Shown: positions 1 to 10,394 of the stretch, one piece after another | How the letters are laid out: every line of letters starts with the position of its first letter | Position numbering within the stretch: position 1 is the stretch's first letter | Source of the DNA: Lepas anatifera | Taxonomy: Eukaryota > Arthropoda > Thecostraca > Lepadidae | Length of the DNA: 64,000 bases | Direction: 5' to 3' | Assembly (NCBI GenBank): GCA_034440635.1 | Contig: JAOTON010001682.1 | Location: 2,118,671-2,182,670 of the forward strand | Made by a program: the position numbers and the translations under genes | Notes under the pieces: model-generated | The model's input: the letters and a program-made list of their open reading frames with translations, nothing else | Databases searched by the model: none | What the model was told of the DNA's origin: nothing

Positions 1-800
1 TCATGACAGGTTACATGAAGGTGACATGTTGAGACCAATTTCTGGGCTCTAGCGTCTGACAGAGTTGAGTTACCAACCACCTCATCTCATTACGGCAAAT
101 CCAGTGATTTATGATCTGACTATAATACGCCAAAGCACAAAAAATAACCTGGCCTAAGGTCAGGTCAAGGTCATCATCCGACCTAGCATAGTCAAGATGC
201 ATATCAATCGACTTGCAATAGTAATCAACACGTAATAGTATCAAAATTAAACTCGTATCATTTCCTGCAAAGCTATTGACCCTAGTCTGAAAACTTGCTT
301 AAGTAGCCCCAGATGACCTATCAGAGGTCACAGGTTAAAAACTGCAGCATGAACCTAGAATGGGGCCTATGATACTACGATCTGGAGAATATTGAAGAAT
401 TCTAAGTCGTATCTACCCAAATGGAGCCATTTTCACCCAATTCCAGTTTTTTTTCATCCATTTCCAATGGAGAGGTCATAATCCGTATCTCACCCTAGGT
501 CAACGGTATGAAACATCCCAGAATATATTTGTAGCACTTGGTGGGCCATTATGTGAATGAGTTTCAATTGAATAAGTATATTGACCCAGTTCTTAATTAT
601 ACTATCTTAAACTTTTTTGGAGGTAAGGTCACTTGCACTGTACTGCTGATTGATCTAAGATGACCCGACCTTAAAATTTTGGGAAAAGTTGCAGAATTGA
701 TCAAGCATTAGATATGCCAAATACAGCGGCGTTTCGCGCCGCCATTAGAAAAAAACCGCCGGGGTGTTCAAACCCCCCCCACCGGGGCGAGGGTTATTTG
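1..800 (-). mobile_element. AGGTCA-rich MITE relic (family C), truncated at window edge
   Basis: Read on the minus strand this begins near 800 with ACCCTCGCCCCGGTGG, followed by a GC-rich hairpin-like stretch (gcggcgcgaaacgccgc). It then runs through a long region with many TGACCT/AGGTCA half-sites. The same order of landmarks occurs on the plus strand at 6795-7320, so the two are diverged, oppositely oriented copies of one repeat. No protein is encoded. The termini resemble the TTAA-flanked families at 36-45 kb. The far end lies outside the window. Confidence 0.6.
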
Positions 801-1393
801 CAGACATTTCCTCCGTATAAACTTTATGAGGTTTGGACCCAGAAGAAAATCTGCCCCAAAATAAAGCGCCGCTGCACCGGCTGATCCAGGGGGATATTCT
901 CCCATCTTTGCCAATTTTCTTTCAAAAACTTTGTGTTTTTCACCAGCTCAGCCCCGTTGCCCACCCCGAACTGTCGGCCTGGATACCACCCTGAACAACT
1001 GCATGCTTGGCTGGTCCAAAAGCTCATCTTTTGCAAGAAAGTAAGCTTTTCCTGAGATGCCAGGATTCATCATAGCTCCCCATGAACAAAACAAGCTAAT
1101 AAGCGTTCACATCATGTCAATGGCCGTCTTTATTTTTGGGGGTTTAGGGCTTACTAATCAACGGATCACGACACTTGGTACTAATTTTCGAATTTTCTAT
1201 GGGATTGCTACCTGAGTTCAAATCGCACCACTAACAGGCCCTATTCCCTTTCAACAGCGTTTGTTTTTTTCACCGTTAACAGCTAAACATAATCAAACAT
1301 ATCAGTTTATTTTAGTATGTTTAAGAATATTGCTTAATACCTTCCGTCTAAATTGCGAGCTTTCTCTTCCTTTCTCTATTATTTTACACTTAC
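801..1393. other. No gene recognised
   Basis: About 590 bases of AT-rich to neutral sequence between a MITE relic and the first exon-like block. I see no splice-flanked open frame, repeat termini or RNA gene. It may be intron of the minus-strand multi-exon gene, whose 3' part would lie left of the window. Confidence 0.5.
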
Positions 1394-1486
1394 TTTTAGA
1401 GGGTGACGTGGAATCGCCGTCATTTTTCTGTGAGATCACTCGTCTTTCCAGTTCAACTAGTCTCTTGATGTAGATCCGACACTGAC
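1394..1486 (-). CDS. Candidate coding exon E6 of a multi-exon minus-strand gene
   Basis: Minus-strand 93-bp block. It is preceded by a pyrimidine-rich acceptor (ggtgattttcag) and followed by a consensus donor (AAAA|GTAAGTG). It starts with two bases, holds 30 open codons and ends with one base, so it is a symmetric phase-1 exon. It encodes QCRIYIKRLVELERRVISQ followed by KNDGDSTSPSK, a short helical, possibly coiled-coil segment with a polar tail. The start QCR..I.R.V.L matches exon E3 at 3751-3837, so the two look duplicated. The product is unknown. This is inference from splice signals and phase, with no transcript evidence. Confidence 0.55.
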
Positions 1487-1615
1487 CTGAAAATCACCAC
1501 AAATCATCTTAACTGTAAATCAGCGTCAAACATATGTCACGCAACGCCCGAAAAATCCTCTGCAGCCATCATGCTCGTAAGTTTACGGCACTTTTCTCAA
1601 ATCATCTGCACTTAC

Positions 1616-1708
1616 CCACAGAAAGAAGGGTTGAATCACTGCCATTCTTACGTGATGCTATCTTGCCATCTGACACAATATTCAAGTCGGCATCTTTCTC
1701 GCGATTAT
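1616..1708 (-). CDS. Candidate coding exon E5 of the same gene
   Basis: Minus-strand 93-bp block with acceptor cctttcgcag and donor GTGG|GTAAGTG, again 2 + 90 + 1 bases (phase 1 on both sides). It encodes NREKDADLNIVSDGKIAS then RKNGSDSTLLSV. The opening R-x-KD is shared with exons E2 and E4. An internal GTAAGA at about 1650 could act as an alternative donor that also leaves phase 1. E5 and E6 are spaced like E2 and E3, suggesting that an exon pair was duplicated. Confidence 0.55.
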
Positions 1709-2004
1709 CTGCGAAAGGTCACAGGGGACTCTCAGTCATAAGTGTGCAGTCATGAACTTAGTATTCATAAGCACAATTTGTTAACAAAAGGATCACGAAA
1801 TCGCAATATGTTTGCACTTGCCATCGTCCCTTACCTTAAGCGAAAGGCAAGGAATGAACATAGCTTTGTTGCATTTTTCACATCATATATAATTCCTATC
1901 TTTTCAGTATCATCCCTCTTATACTGGTGGGAAATGGTCACAAATTATTAGCACAACGAGCCTAAAATATCATCAAAAATCTTTTGCATTATACTTTTTT
2001 GGAT

Positions 2005-2112
2005 TATCGACTTACCAAATGCCAGGTTCATATGGCGTCATCAACTCTCTTCCTGTTGAAAGGGTTTCTCCGGAGCCAGCTACGCTGACCACTCTACTAC
2101 CACGCCCCCGAT
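2005..2112 (-). mobile_element. tRNA-derived SINE, internally deleted copy
   Basis: Matches the complete SINE at 56085-56274 across its 3' part (tcatatggcgtc.tcaactctc) and the tRNA-like head (gctgaccactc.ac.accacgcccc). It lacks about 75 bp between two short GAGCCAGCT-like repeats, so the B-box part of the head is missing. Head and body lie on the minus strand. It sits in an intron of the minus-strand multi-exon gene. Confidence 0.6.
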
Positions 2113-2256
2113 CATTAACATCAGTGAGCCAGTGACAAACAGACGCTGATCGCTTCAAAAGCTATCTGGTCACTTCACATATACTCTCAAGGCCACCAGC
2201 ACGCTTGTACTTATCATTTCAAACAACTTGTGCGTATGTAAATATGAAATCCTTAC

Positions 2257-2316
2257 CGTTTCCATCAACTTCCATCTTCACACTCGGCGTAGCATCGTGT
2301 TCATCTTTGCGCTGGG
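2257..2316 (-). CDS. Candidate coding exon E4 of the minus-strand gene
   Basis: Minus-strand 60-bp block with a strong polypyrimidine acceptor (ctctattttttcag) and donor AACG|GTAAGG. It has two leading bases, 19 open codons and one trailing base. It encodes QRKDEHDATPSVKMEVDGN. VKME fits the psi-K-x-E SUMO-acceptor consensus. The RKD start resembles E2 and E5. A separate 60-bp symmetric exon occurs upstream of ZNF2 at 24838-24897. Product unknown. Confidence 0.6.
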
Positions 2317-2384
2317 CTGAAAAAATAGAGAGATACATTTTTATTTAAAAAAAACAAGCATGTCCATAGCAGAGTTTTGTCGGC

Positions 2385-2660
2385 ACCAATCAGCGGGCCG
2401 CGTTGCGCCTACGTCACAGGACTGTAGCCTCTCCCCGGGAACTAGTTCTAGAGGTTTTACGGGCTGACGGCCTGCTGTTTGTGCTGATGAAAAACAGTAA
2501 GTGCACGAAGTGGCAGCCTAATATTTTTTAATGGTGTAAAGGTTTGAGTTCCCTTTGCTTAGCACAAACAAGAGGCGATTATGGCGCTGATATTACTTTT
2601 CTGGAGGAGAGGTTAGAGGTCCTGCTGACAAAACTGTGCTGACAGCTGTAACAGGGTTCA
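2385..2660. mobile_element. MITE family D (CCCTGTTCCAGCTG termini), partial copy
   Basis: Near-identical to the complete copy at 40840-41144 (shared ccaatcagcggg.cgcgttgcgcc start and ctgctgacaaaactgtgctg end). The right terminal inverted repeat is present to about 2657. The left terminus keeps only its inner part (agcagagttttgtc). Non-coding. Confidence 0.7.
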
Positions 2661-3750
2661 TATGCCGACATATATGCGCACCACCATTCCATTGAGGAGC
2701 CATCATAATATGCAATCGAAAAATCACCGAACAATATCAAATGGCGCTCTAATCCCTTTCAAATTGTAATTGGTTTGAACCTAGATCATGTCGTCATCAA
2801 CATTTAGTCAGTGCTGGATAGCACGTGCTTATTTCAACAGGTTTCAGAGGATTTTCAGGGCACATCAATTACCAACGCTGTACGTGTTCAACAGGTTTGG
2901 GCTCCCTGGGCCTTTGCAGCGCTCCAGGGAGGCAAAGACCCAGAAAAGACATGACTTTAGAAGACCAAGCAAGGATGATGATGATTTGGGTTTAAGAAGA
3001 CATGCCACATGCAGTGGCAAGCTCCTTTGATAGAAGTGGGCATGTAGCGTCACTAGGTGTTACCCTGTCGGATGGACATTAATTGGGGACCGGTAGTCCA
3101 TATTCAGCTCTCTCGCCCCTGTTGCGCACCCAAGGCAGCGGCGTCGAACAAGGAAACACACTGTCGCCTCAGCACTGAACCCACGTAGACTCCGGCTCAA
3201 CACGACAAAGTGAAGGTCTAAACAGCAAGCAATAATAACTCTTAAAGGGAATGGTTGTGTTTAAGGGCTTCTTCTTTGGCATTAAACTTAAAGGGAATGT
3301 GGCACCGTAGTTGAATCCTGGAATTTAGTGTAATTCGGGGAACTTTTAGCCGAAAATAATGGAAGTGTCCATGATATCTCTAAAAAATGTACAATAAGCT
3401 CAATATTTTTATTTTTAAAACGCTCCTCTAGGGAAAGAAAGAAATATCTGCCTGTGGATGATGTCATGATCTGGCAACCACTACCATATTCAACAGGCCT
3501 CAAGGGCTTCGATTGGCTGATACTCACCATGACGTCAGCATATGCCGTCACACCAACACCTGAAAACTGGGGCCTGCTGCTAGGGGTACATGTAGGGTAC
3601 ATTTAAGGTAGTTTTTAGCTTTTCTCTACGGAAATTTTGAGTTTGAAGACAAATGACACGCAAAGTACCGGGTTTTCCGGCATGCTTTACAACTTGGCGA
3701 TCTCAGTTAAAATCACGCTATAAAGGTGACACACTCCCTTTACCACTTAC
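2661..3750. other. Probable intronic sequence, no gene recognised
   Basis: Unannotated stretch between exons E4 and E3. Open frames here are short and lack splice context. Two TTAAAGGGAATG motifs (about 3244 and 3287) resemble the ends of the TTAA/AGGGAG MITE family seen at 15585-16375, but no matching opposite end was found. Confidence 0.4.
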
Positions 3751-3837
3751 GTTGAGAAAGCTGCGCGGACTCCATGCCGCCGCACCTTACGTCCATATCC
3801 AGTGGGACCATTCTGGTGATTTCTTTTCTACACTGGG
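3751..3837 (-). CDS. Candidate coding exon E3 of the minus-strand gene
   Basis: Minus-strand 87-bp block with acceptor tgatgattttcag and donor CAAC|GTAAGTGG. It keeps the 2 + 3n + 1 phase of its neighbours. It encodes QCRKEITRMVPLDMDVRC then GGMESAQLSQ. The start and the preceding intron sequence resemble E6, so they are probably duplicates. A second GTAAGG at about 3790 would give a shorter form but break phase, so the distal donor is preferred. Confidence 0.5.
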
Positions 3838-3958
3838 CTGAAAATCATCACAGGCCATCAACGGTCAAGTAACTGGTTTAACACATATTTCCCAGGCGGT
3901 AGATTTCAAGTAAATATGTTCCTATACGACACATTTCAATGAAATCACTCCAACTTAC

Positions 3959-4048
3959 CCGTGGAAACAAGCGCTGGATCCAGGTCATTCTCATGCACTT
4001 CAATCTTCAAATCTGATTCTGGATTTATGACATCTTTCTGGCGAGTCT
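3959..4048 (-). CDS. Candidate coding exon E2 of the minus-strand gene
   Basis: Minus-strand 90-bp block with acceptor gtgtgattgtcag and donor CACGG|GTAAGTTG, phase 1 on both sides. It encodes TRQKDVINPESDLKIEVH then ENDLDPALVST. LKIE fits psi-K-x-E. It lies about 120 bp upstream of E3, as E5 lies about 130 bp upstream of E6. It is acidic and probably disordered, and no enzymatic domain is visible. Confidence 0.6.
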
Positions 4049-4149
4049 CTGACAATCACACAGGTCACCTTAATCATTTTCAGGTTAAACGAAGAAACAA
4101 AATAGGTCATATATTGAGGGGGAAACAGAGTAAGCCAGGCCAGAGCTAG

Positions 4150-4265
4150 TGCCAGACGCCAAACCTTGCCTTTGGGTGGACTCGAACCAACGACTCTCTA
4201 CATAGCTTAATAATGTGTCATGGAACAAGTCGAAAGCGCGCGGTAACCGACTCCGCCATCCCAAC
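4150..4265 (-). mobile_element. tRNA-like sequence, probable SINE head or tRNA pseudogene
   Basis: On the minus strand GGATGGCGGAGTCGGTTACC resembles a Leu/Ser-type tRNA 5' half with an A box, and GGTTCGAGTCCACCC resembles a T-arm with a B box. The distance between them is longer than in a normal tRNA, and the acceptor ends do not pair well. A pol III-derived SINE head is more likely than a functional tRNA. Confidence 0.5.
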
Positions 4266-4269
4266 TGTT

Positions 4270-4671
4270 CATAGGTCACTTGGGGATTAACCTTTGGTGG
4301 TAGACATAATAGACATCAAATTGGTAGACCTAGCAAGGTCAATTTATATATCATTCGATTCGGCTTGCTGCGAGGATTCATATAGTACAAGTCGTTTTTC
4401 TCTATCTTTACTGGTTCAGATGTAATGGCTGAAAAACTCAATTTACACGTTATCCCTATTACGGCATGTTTTGACCTCTCGTGACCTTAAATGTGACCTG
4501 AAAAAAAATTGTTCAAATATTTTCGATGGAGAAGTGGATGGGCTACCCAACGCCGTTTACCGTTTTTCGCTACCTACCGTGGTTCTCGAGATCTTAGGAG
4601 AGGGGGCGGGTACCCGCCCCCCTCGTCAAAACGAAGGTAGCTCAGACCCCCGTCAATGCGCGTGTTAAGCT
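4270..4671 (-). mobile_element. TTAA-type MITE family B, 5'-truncated copy
   Basis: Matches the reverse complement of the left half of the 44641-45499 element: the block around gaagtggatgggctacccaacgcc, then cctaccgtggttctcgagat, then a GC-rich end. It finishes with CCCCCGTCAATGCGCGTGTTAA-type sequence, that is, the TIR plus TTAA. The other end is lost next to the tRNA-like sequence. It contains several TGACCT/AGGTCA half-sites. Confidence 0.65.
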
Positions 4672-5279
4672 TCAAGATCAGTAAAAAATGTTACTAAATT
4701 TCAATAGCAGCTTTGAACCTGCAATTCACACCTATCACATGCGCGAAGCACGGACATAACGGTTTTTTATTCTCGTGACTTATCCCGTTCGATCATCTTT
4801 TCGTAAGCAAACTCTGAGGACACAGCGGACCAAAAATCATCAGACGTCATCAGTGCTAAGGTGGCGGAACCTCTAATTCTATTATCAACTTTTAGAGACT
4901 AATTTTGCTTCACCTGAAATATTTTCAACGAAACATCCTGCATTTACGAGCGCAGCATTCCAGCCATACGGTTTCTACACATGCCTCACATTTCCATCCA
5001 CAGATGGTCCACGCGTCCGAGCCGCACTGGTCACTAACTACTTTATTCGGCCGTTAACTTCTCTGACACCCACAACAAACAACAGAGAGAGAAGGAGGAA
5101 GCATCTCCACCACCTAATCTTCTCAAGCTTCCAAGTTGCTATCAATTTTGGAAACGGCTCAATGTTGACGCAAAAGCATGAGGGAAACCAAACAAGCAGC
5201 CCAACACCAGTAGTTTTTAAATAGCAGGGATCGTTTCTTACGGTAGGAGTGATAAACGTGCTTACAGCGTCTTCCCCCA

Positions 5280-5391
5280 TTTTTCGGAGGCTCGCACTAT
5301 AATTACTCTTGCTCACATTATGATTAACCTTACTCAAGTTTATAATTACTCTTGCTTGCACTGTCATTACTCTTGCTCGCATTATGGTTAC
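5280..5391. repeat. Short minisatellite (ATTACTCTTGCTYGCA-like units)
   Basis: Imperfect tandem units containing attactcttgct occur at least three times between 5295 and 5382, directly after the donor of exon E1. Confidence 0.6.
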
Positions 5392-5490
5392 CTTTTGACG
5401 GAGCTGCCAGCAAATCATCCATGACGATGTTCTCCAAAAGTGATTCTTCGTCATCTTCAGGCTCCGGCTTAATGTGAACTACCGGCATGT
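5392..5490 (-). CDS. Candidate coding exon E1: acidic, SUMO-motif exon
   Basis: Minus-strand 99-bp block with an excellent acceptor (ctctcgttccag) and donor AAAAG|GTAACC. Two leading bases, 32 open codons and one trailing base. It encodes MPVVHIKPEPEDDEESLL then ENIVMDDLLAAPSK. IKPEPEDDEE is a SUMO consensus with an acidic extension, common in N-terminal exons of zinc-finger regulators (general knowledge). The Met is internal to the exon, and an upstream exon is implied by the acceptor. Just downstream the intron has a minisatellite based on ATTACTCTTGCT. Confidence 0.6.
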
Positions 5491-5703
5491 CTGGAACGAG
5501 AGGCCAGAGGCTGGTTAGTTATCAAAGTATCTAGAGTTTTAATAATAATAATTCTTATTTTAAAATGCCAATAATTTGTTACTTATTTCAAACACAAATT
5601 ATAAGTTATCTGAAGCGCAAGGAGTGAATAAAACGAGTAATGCATTAAGAAGGAATGAATTAATAATATTGGATTAAAAACATGGAAGCCCATCTCGACA
5701 CAG

Positions 5704-5853
<150 letters not shown>

Positions 5854-5859
5854 CCTAAT

Positions 5860-6790
5860 TTCTTTATATCCCAATATCCCAAGTTTAAGCGATCTGCCCA
5901 ATCGGGTCAATATTTTGACTGTCGTTTTCCATGGCAACACTGCTATGGTACTCGGAAAAAATAGCACTGGATGGACTAGATGACTCCATGACGTATCATG
6001 ATCTACATGTCGTGCTACCCGTAAGCGATCCATCTCCGCAATACATAAGTAACGTTCGCCAGTTGAATTTGTATGTGATCTGCGAGTTGGCCGCAACGAA
6101 TGTCGCACTTTCTCGCAGACGAAAGCGGCTCGCATCTGTGTGGAGGGACCTGCGAAGCGTGCGCTTAGGCAGAATAGCCAGTGGCGACGACAGACAGATG
6201 TGGCACAGTCAGCCGCCACCACACTCAGATCAATAACAGTCATGACAGTGGCACTTCCAGAATTTAAAAACTCCAGAATTGCCACACTTTCAGGAGGTCA
6301 CCTGGGAGGACCAAATGTACCAAAAAGTGGTCTGGAGCATCACGGTCACGGCACCTCGCAGTACACTCATTCAAATTATTATTGGTTAACAAGGACAGAC
6401 GTCTCCGCTTGGCCAAAGCAACCTTTTCAGCATTCAAGTATTGGAATTGGCTGAAAAGTCTATTATAAATCTCTGAGAAGCTTCCCCTCTCATAAAAACT
6501 ACCCAGTTTCCATGCACAATGGAGGGCTCCGAATAGAGCTGAGAATCCGAATACAGAAATCAGTTTCAATGATACTTTGGCTTGGATAAGGATACAGCCA
6601 CAACGGCCAGAAGAGTCTTCAATCTCAGTTCGTGTCTCCATTTCTAGCGCATCATTGGCATCTCCTTTCACTCCCTTTACCCAAATGTGCAGCTTTGTTT
6701 AAAGAATAATAGTCCTGTTTAGTGAATTTCATTTCGTGAATAATCTTGTTTAAAGTTTTATACAATTTTGTTTTTATGAATTTTGTTAAT
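5860..6790. other. No gene recognised
   Basis: About 930 bp without splice-supported exons or clear repeat ends. A 135-codon minus-strand open frame (6264-6671) has no recognisable domain or supporting signals, and I do not call it. Confidence 0.4.
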
Positions 6791-6794
6791 TCAC

Positions 6795-7320
6795 CCTCGC
6801 CCCGGTGGAGGGTGTCTGAACACCCCTCGGGTTTTTCCGGCGGTATGAAAAAATGGCGGTGCAAAACGCCACCATACTTGGCATACCTTATCCTTTATCA
6901 ATTTCGCAACTTTCCCCACAATTTTAAGGTTGGGTCCTCTCAGGTCAGGTCACCAGTGCAGGTCAAGTGACCTCAACTCCAAAAATGTTTAAGGTGACAT
7001 AAGCAAAAAATGGGTGAATCTATCGGATTAAGAGTTACACCACATAATGGGCCCACCGTGATCTACAAAACATATTCCGGGATTTTTCATATCGATGACC
7101 TAAGGTCCAGTACAGAACATGACCTCTCCATTGAAAATACAACGGGAAAACAAGAAATGGGCTGTATTTGTGAAGATAGAGCTGAGAATACCTTCATATT
7201 CTCCGAATCTTAGTATTCTGGGCCTCTTTCCAGGCTCATGCCACAATGTGTTACCTGTGACCTCTGAGAGGTCATCTGGGGCTATCTAAGTAGTTTTCAG
7301 ACTAAGTAGTTTCCACCCAA
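6795..7320 (+). mobile_element. AGGTCA-rich MITE relic (family C)
   Basis: Starts with TCACCCTCGCCCCGGTGG and a GC-rich hairpin (ggcggtgcaaaacgccacc). It then follows the same landmark order as 800-1 read on the minus strand: a gaccta-rich block, a gggatttttcatatcgatgacc-like block, and a tctgagaggtcatctggggcta block. Non-coding and about as diverged as expected for an old copy. Confidence 0.6.
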
Positions 7321-7439
7321 CCCAAACTGCTAGATACTCACCGACCACTGGTGGGCCGCGGGCGAGTCTGGTTTTTTTTTGGGGGTACCTGGGCGAGCTC
7401 AACCTAAGTGTTCAAAAATATTAGTACGAAACTTGAGCA

Positions 7440-9120
7440 CGGAGGGAGTGGACGCCGCCGCCGAGCCCCGCTCCTGGTCCAGTCTGGCCTCTCCACCTTG
7501 AAACGATTTAGCTTACTTCCCAATAACTCATCTGCTCTTCCAGGTTACCTTCTCCCCTGCTCCCTCCCTGCTCTCTTTAATTCGTCCCTACCACGCTTTC
7601 AGAGTGCCATCGTAGCATCTGGCGGTGTCCGGGGTGCTGCGGCGGAGCGCCGGTCTGACCGCCTCTGTTCTCTGCCCGCTTCTGCAACACCGGCCCCTGG
7701 CGCAACTTGTGGATGGACTGGGGTACGACCCGGGGAGTGACCCGGCCGCCTGAGAGTACCAGACATCGACTCCCGCACACGCAGTGCAGAAGAATAAGAC
7801 GGCGTTGAAGAGAGCGCTGAGCGTGGTGCCTTACCGCTCGGTCAGCGACTCCAAGATCTGCCGATCTGCCGTAGGGCGTGGCCGCTCACCTCCGACCTCG
7901 GCCCGGGCCGGGAGGGCGCCGGCTTTCCTCCCGGTATCGTCTCTGGTGGCCCGCCGCGGCATCTCCTGGTGGCATTCGTTCTGATCTGCTGCTACCTGCT
8001 GCCCTCACCTTCCGGTTCCTGCCGATGACGAGTGGCTCCATCTACACGGACGTGGTACCGCTTCCCACATGGACACAGCCTACCACATGGACTCTTTGCC
8101 GCCGGTGGCTTTCGCTCGCGTGGATACGCCTTTGAACTACTGTTACCGGCGTCCTCCCATACCGTCTGACAACGTACCGGGGGGCCGCGGGCGGCGGCGG
8201 TGCCGCGCCCGGGCAGTCTCCCGCCTGCATGACTACATGCTGTAGCACCTGCTGGTCGACCGGCCTACCTTCGAGTCACAGGCCAAACATTGCGGCCTCG
8301 CCGACGACCTCAACCAGTTCAAACAGCTGTTCGAGGAGCAGCCGGCAAACAGATGTCCCGCACCCTCATCTACTACCGGCTGGGGAGCCTGAAGGACCGG
8401 TTCAAGTACCAGCTGCCGCTGGTCTCTACTTCTTCAACACCGGCCCCTGCGCAATGGGGTGCGACTGGGAATGTCATCTTGTCCTGGCACCAACTCGTTG
8501 ACGGCATGGTGATCGCCAGCCTGTCTGGTGTCGCCGAGCTGCCATCGATCTGCCGCGCGACCGCGCTGGACTCCGGGGTGTGGCCGCTCACCTCCGACCT
8601 CGGCCCTGACAGGGTGAACGCCAGCTTTATCCTCGGTCTCGTCTTCGACCGAGGAGGGGATGTTGCTGGTGCTTCTGCTGCTGCTGGCCGTGCCCGGCGC
8701 CCTTCAGCACTTCTGCACGCCTTCCAGGAGTACACTCCTGCGGGGAAGCTTCAGCGAGTGCTGATGGCACAGTGTGCTGACCCGGCGTGCCCGGACTTCC
8801 CGCTGCTCGGCCCCACGCACACTCCCGTGTTGATGGGTCGCGTCGACTGTTTCGGGGTGCCCACGCGTGGGGGCGCCGGCGATGCGGCGCTGCGCGCCTC
8901 ACTGCACAGTGTCTGTTGTAGTGCCATACCGCTATAGACTGCCGGCCTCGTGACTTTTTGCGGCACAGGCGCTGGTCAACGCCTCCATGTATAAGCTCTC
9001 CTCCATCAACACCGAGCACCCGGACGGCGGCTCCATGGCTCGGGGTGGGCCGGCTGACGGCCGAGGCTCCGGCTGAGGCCTACTCGGCCGGCCGCGGCCC
9101 GGTGAATCCGGCCCGGCTGA
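7440..9120 (+). pseudogene. GC-rich decayed coding region of unknown identity, membrane-protein-like
   Basis: This 1.7-kb stretch is far more GC-rich than its surroundings. Protein-like segments occur in all three plus frames, each broken by frameshifts and stops: SHMDTAYHMDSLPPVAFARV (about 8068), RPTFESQAKHCGLADDLNQF (about 8262) ahead of a KQLFEEQ stretch, TLIYYRLGSLKDRFKYQLPL (about 8362) and DEEGMLLVLLLLLAVPGAL (about 8648, a membrane-type helix). A 27-bp string starting gtggccgctcacctcc occurs at both about 7878 and 8580, and aacaccggcccctg at both about 7690 and 8438, so the region has an internal duplication. It reads as a decayed multi-segment gene, perhaps several exons without introns (retrocopy), or a TE-captured gene. 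I do not recognise the family. Confidence 0.4.
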
Positions 9121-9124
9121 AACC

Positions 9125-9795
9125 ATCTTCTTCGCCTGTTTCAAAAGCCAACCAGATCCTTGGAGCAATTTGAAGGACATTTGTTCATGTGGACCAACAT
9201 GTGCTGCCTCTCTCGTACAAGGCCTTAGTGCGACCCCACCTGGAGTACGCCAATGTGGTTTGGGGCCCGTTTAACAAGGAGGACCAGCTTTTTGGTAGAG
9301 AGAGTCCAACGCCGTGCCACCAAGCTGGTCCCCTCCTTGCGAGACCTGGACTACGAGCTTCGAATTCATACCCTCAAGCTGCCATCGCTTTGGTATAGGC
9401 GCAAGAGGGGTGACATGATTGTCATCTACAAGATCATGCAGGGCCAGCTTGGAGTGCGTAAGGAGGAATTCTTCCTAGACCCTCCAGTCGGTACCACACG
9501 CTGACACAGGTTCAAGGTTGGGAAACCGCAAGCAGTATCCAGGGCACGGAGGAACCACTTCAGGGTGCGCACTGTAAGAGATTGGAACGGTCTCCCAGAC
9601 TGGGTCATGGAATCCCAATCCACAAACTGCTTCAAGAATAACATTGATCGTCACTGGGCTGATCTGATTCATTCATTCCTGACAGTCTAGAAACATTACC
9701 TGTACTGAGCTCGATGAGAACGGGCAAGACAGGCACCTGATATGCCTCAGAAAGCCCTGTACATCTAAGGTAACCTAAGGTAAGGTAAGTTTCTC
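9125..9795 (+). mobile_element. CR1/L2-type LINE, 3' fragment of reverse transcriptase
   Basis: Translation across two or three frames gives the typical post-palm end of a CR1-like ORF2: KANQILGAI, then YKALVRPHLEYANVVWGPF, then VERVQRRATKLVPSLRDL, then RRKRGDMIVIYKIMQG and later VRDWNGLP. The frame is broken near 9175 and 9290, and a stop replaces the residue after GTTR at about 9502. The catalytic FADD region is missing (5' truncation). The 3' end carries a short (TAAGG)n-like tail at 9770-9788. Non-functional. Confidence 0.85.
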
Positions 9796-10394
9796 CTTGC
9801 AGAGGTTTGAAGTGCAACCTACTCATGCCAAATTGAGCTGATATGTAGAGTTCCATTGCCATTTGGTATGCCACAAATGATGATAGCTATTGATGCAAAT
9901 ACACAGGAAAGCTGAAATTGATTTTTACTTTAACTTTCTTCCATTACTGTTATTTTACAGTCTAGGGACTAGGGAGTACAGAAACCCAGATAGGCTGACA
10001 CTGACACAGTGTTATATGGAGTCTATTGAGGTTAAAATGCAATTTAAGGAACTTGTCACCAACAAAATACAAGTATCTCTACTAAGGCCCACTGGCGAAA
10101 ATGATGATATACCTAGGTACCTAAGTACCAGCATCTAGTTTTTCTTCAAAGATGTTGACTCACTATTCCTTTCCCAGTTTCACAAAATCATAAGGTTTAC
10201 AGACCTTTCATAGTTCACTCACAATAAGTAAACACAATTCAACTTGAATTCCACAGAAGTACACTTGCACAACAATACAATAACCTTTCAGTGGGGCCTT
10301 CTTGACAGTAATTACCTAAAAAATGGGGTACTGCCATAAACAAATGTGTCATATATTTATTAGGTATGCTGTTAGCGCACATCTTTCTTTTTTA
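9796..10394. other. No gene recognised
   Basis: AT-rich sequence with no terminal repeats, no splice-supported exon and no recognisable protein similarity. Confidence 0.4.

Noticed and set aside
1832..1932. Another exon-like block on the minus strand (YKRDDTEKIGIIYDVKN, donor CTTAAG|GTAAGG)
   Set aside because: The start phase and end phase do not match the 2+3n+1 pattern of the other exons and the acceptor is weak; it may be a decayed member of the series.
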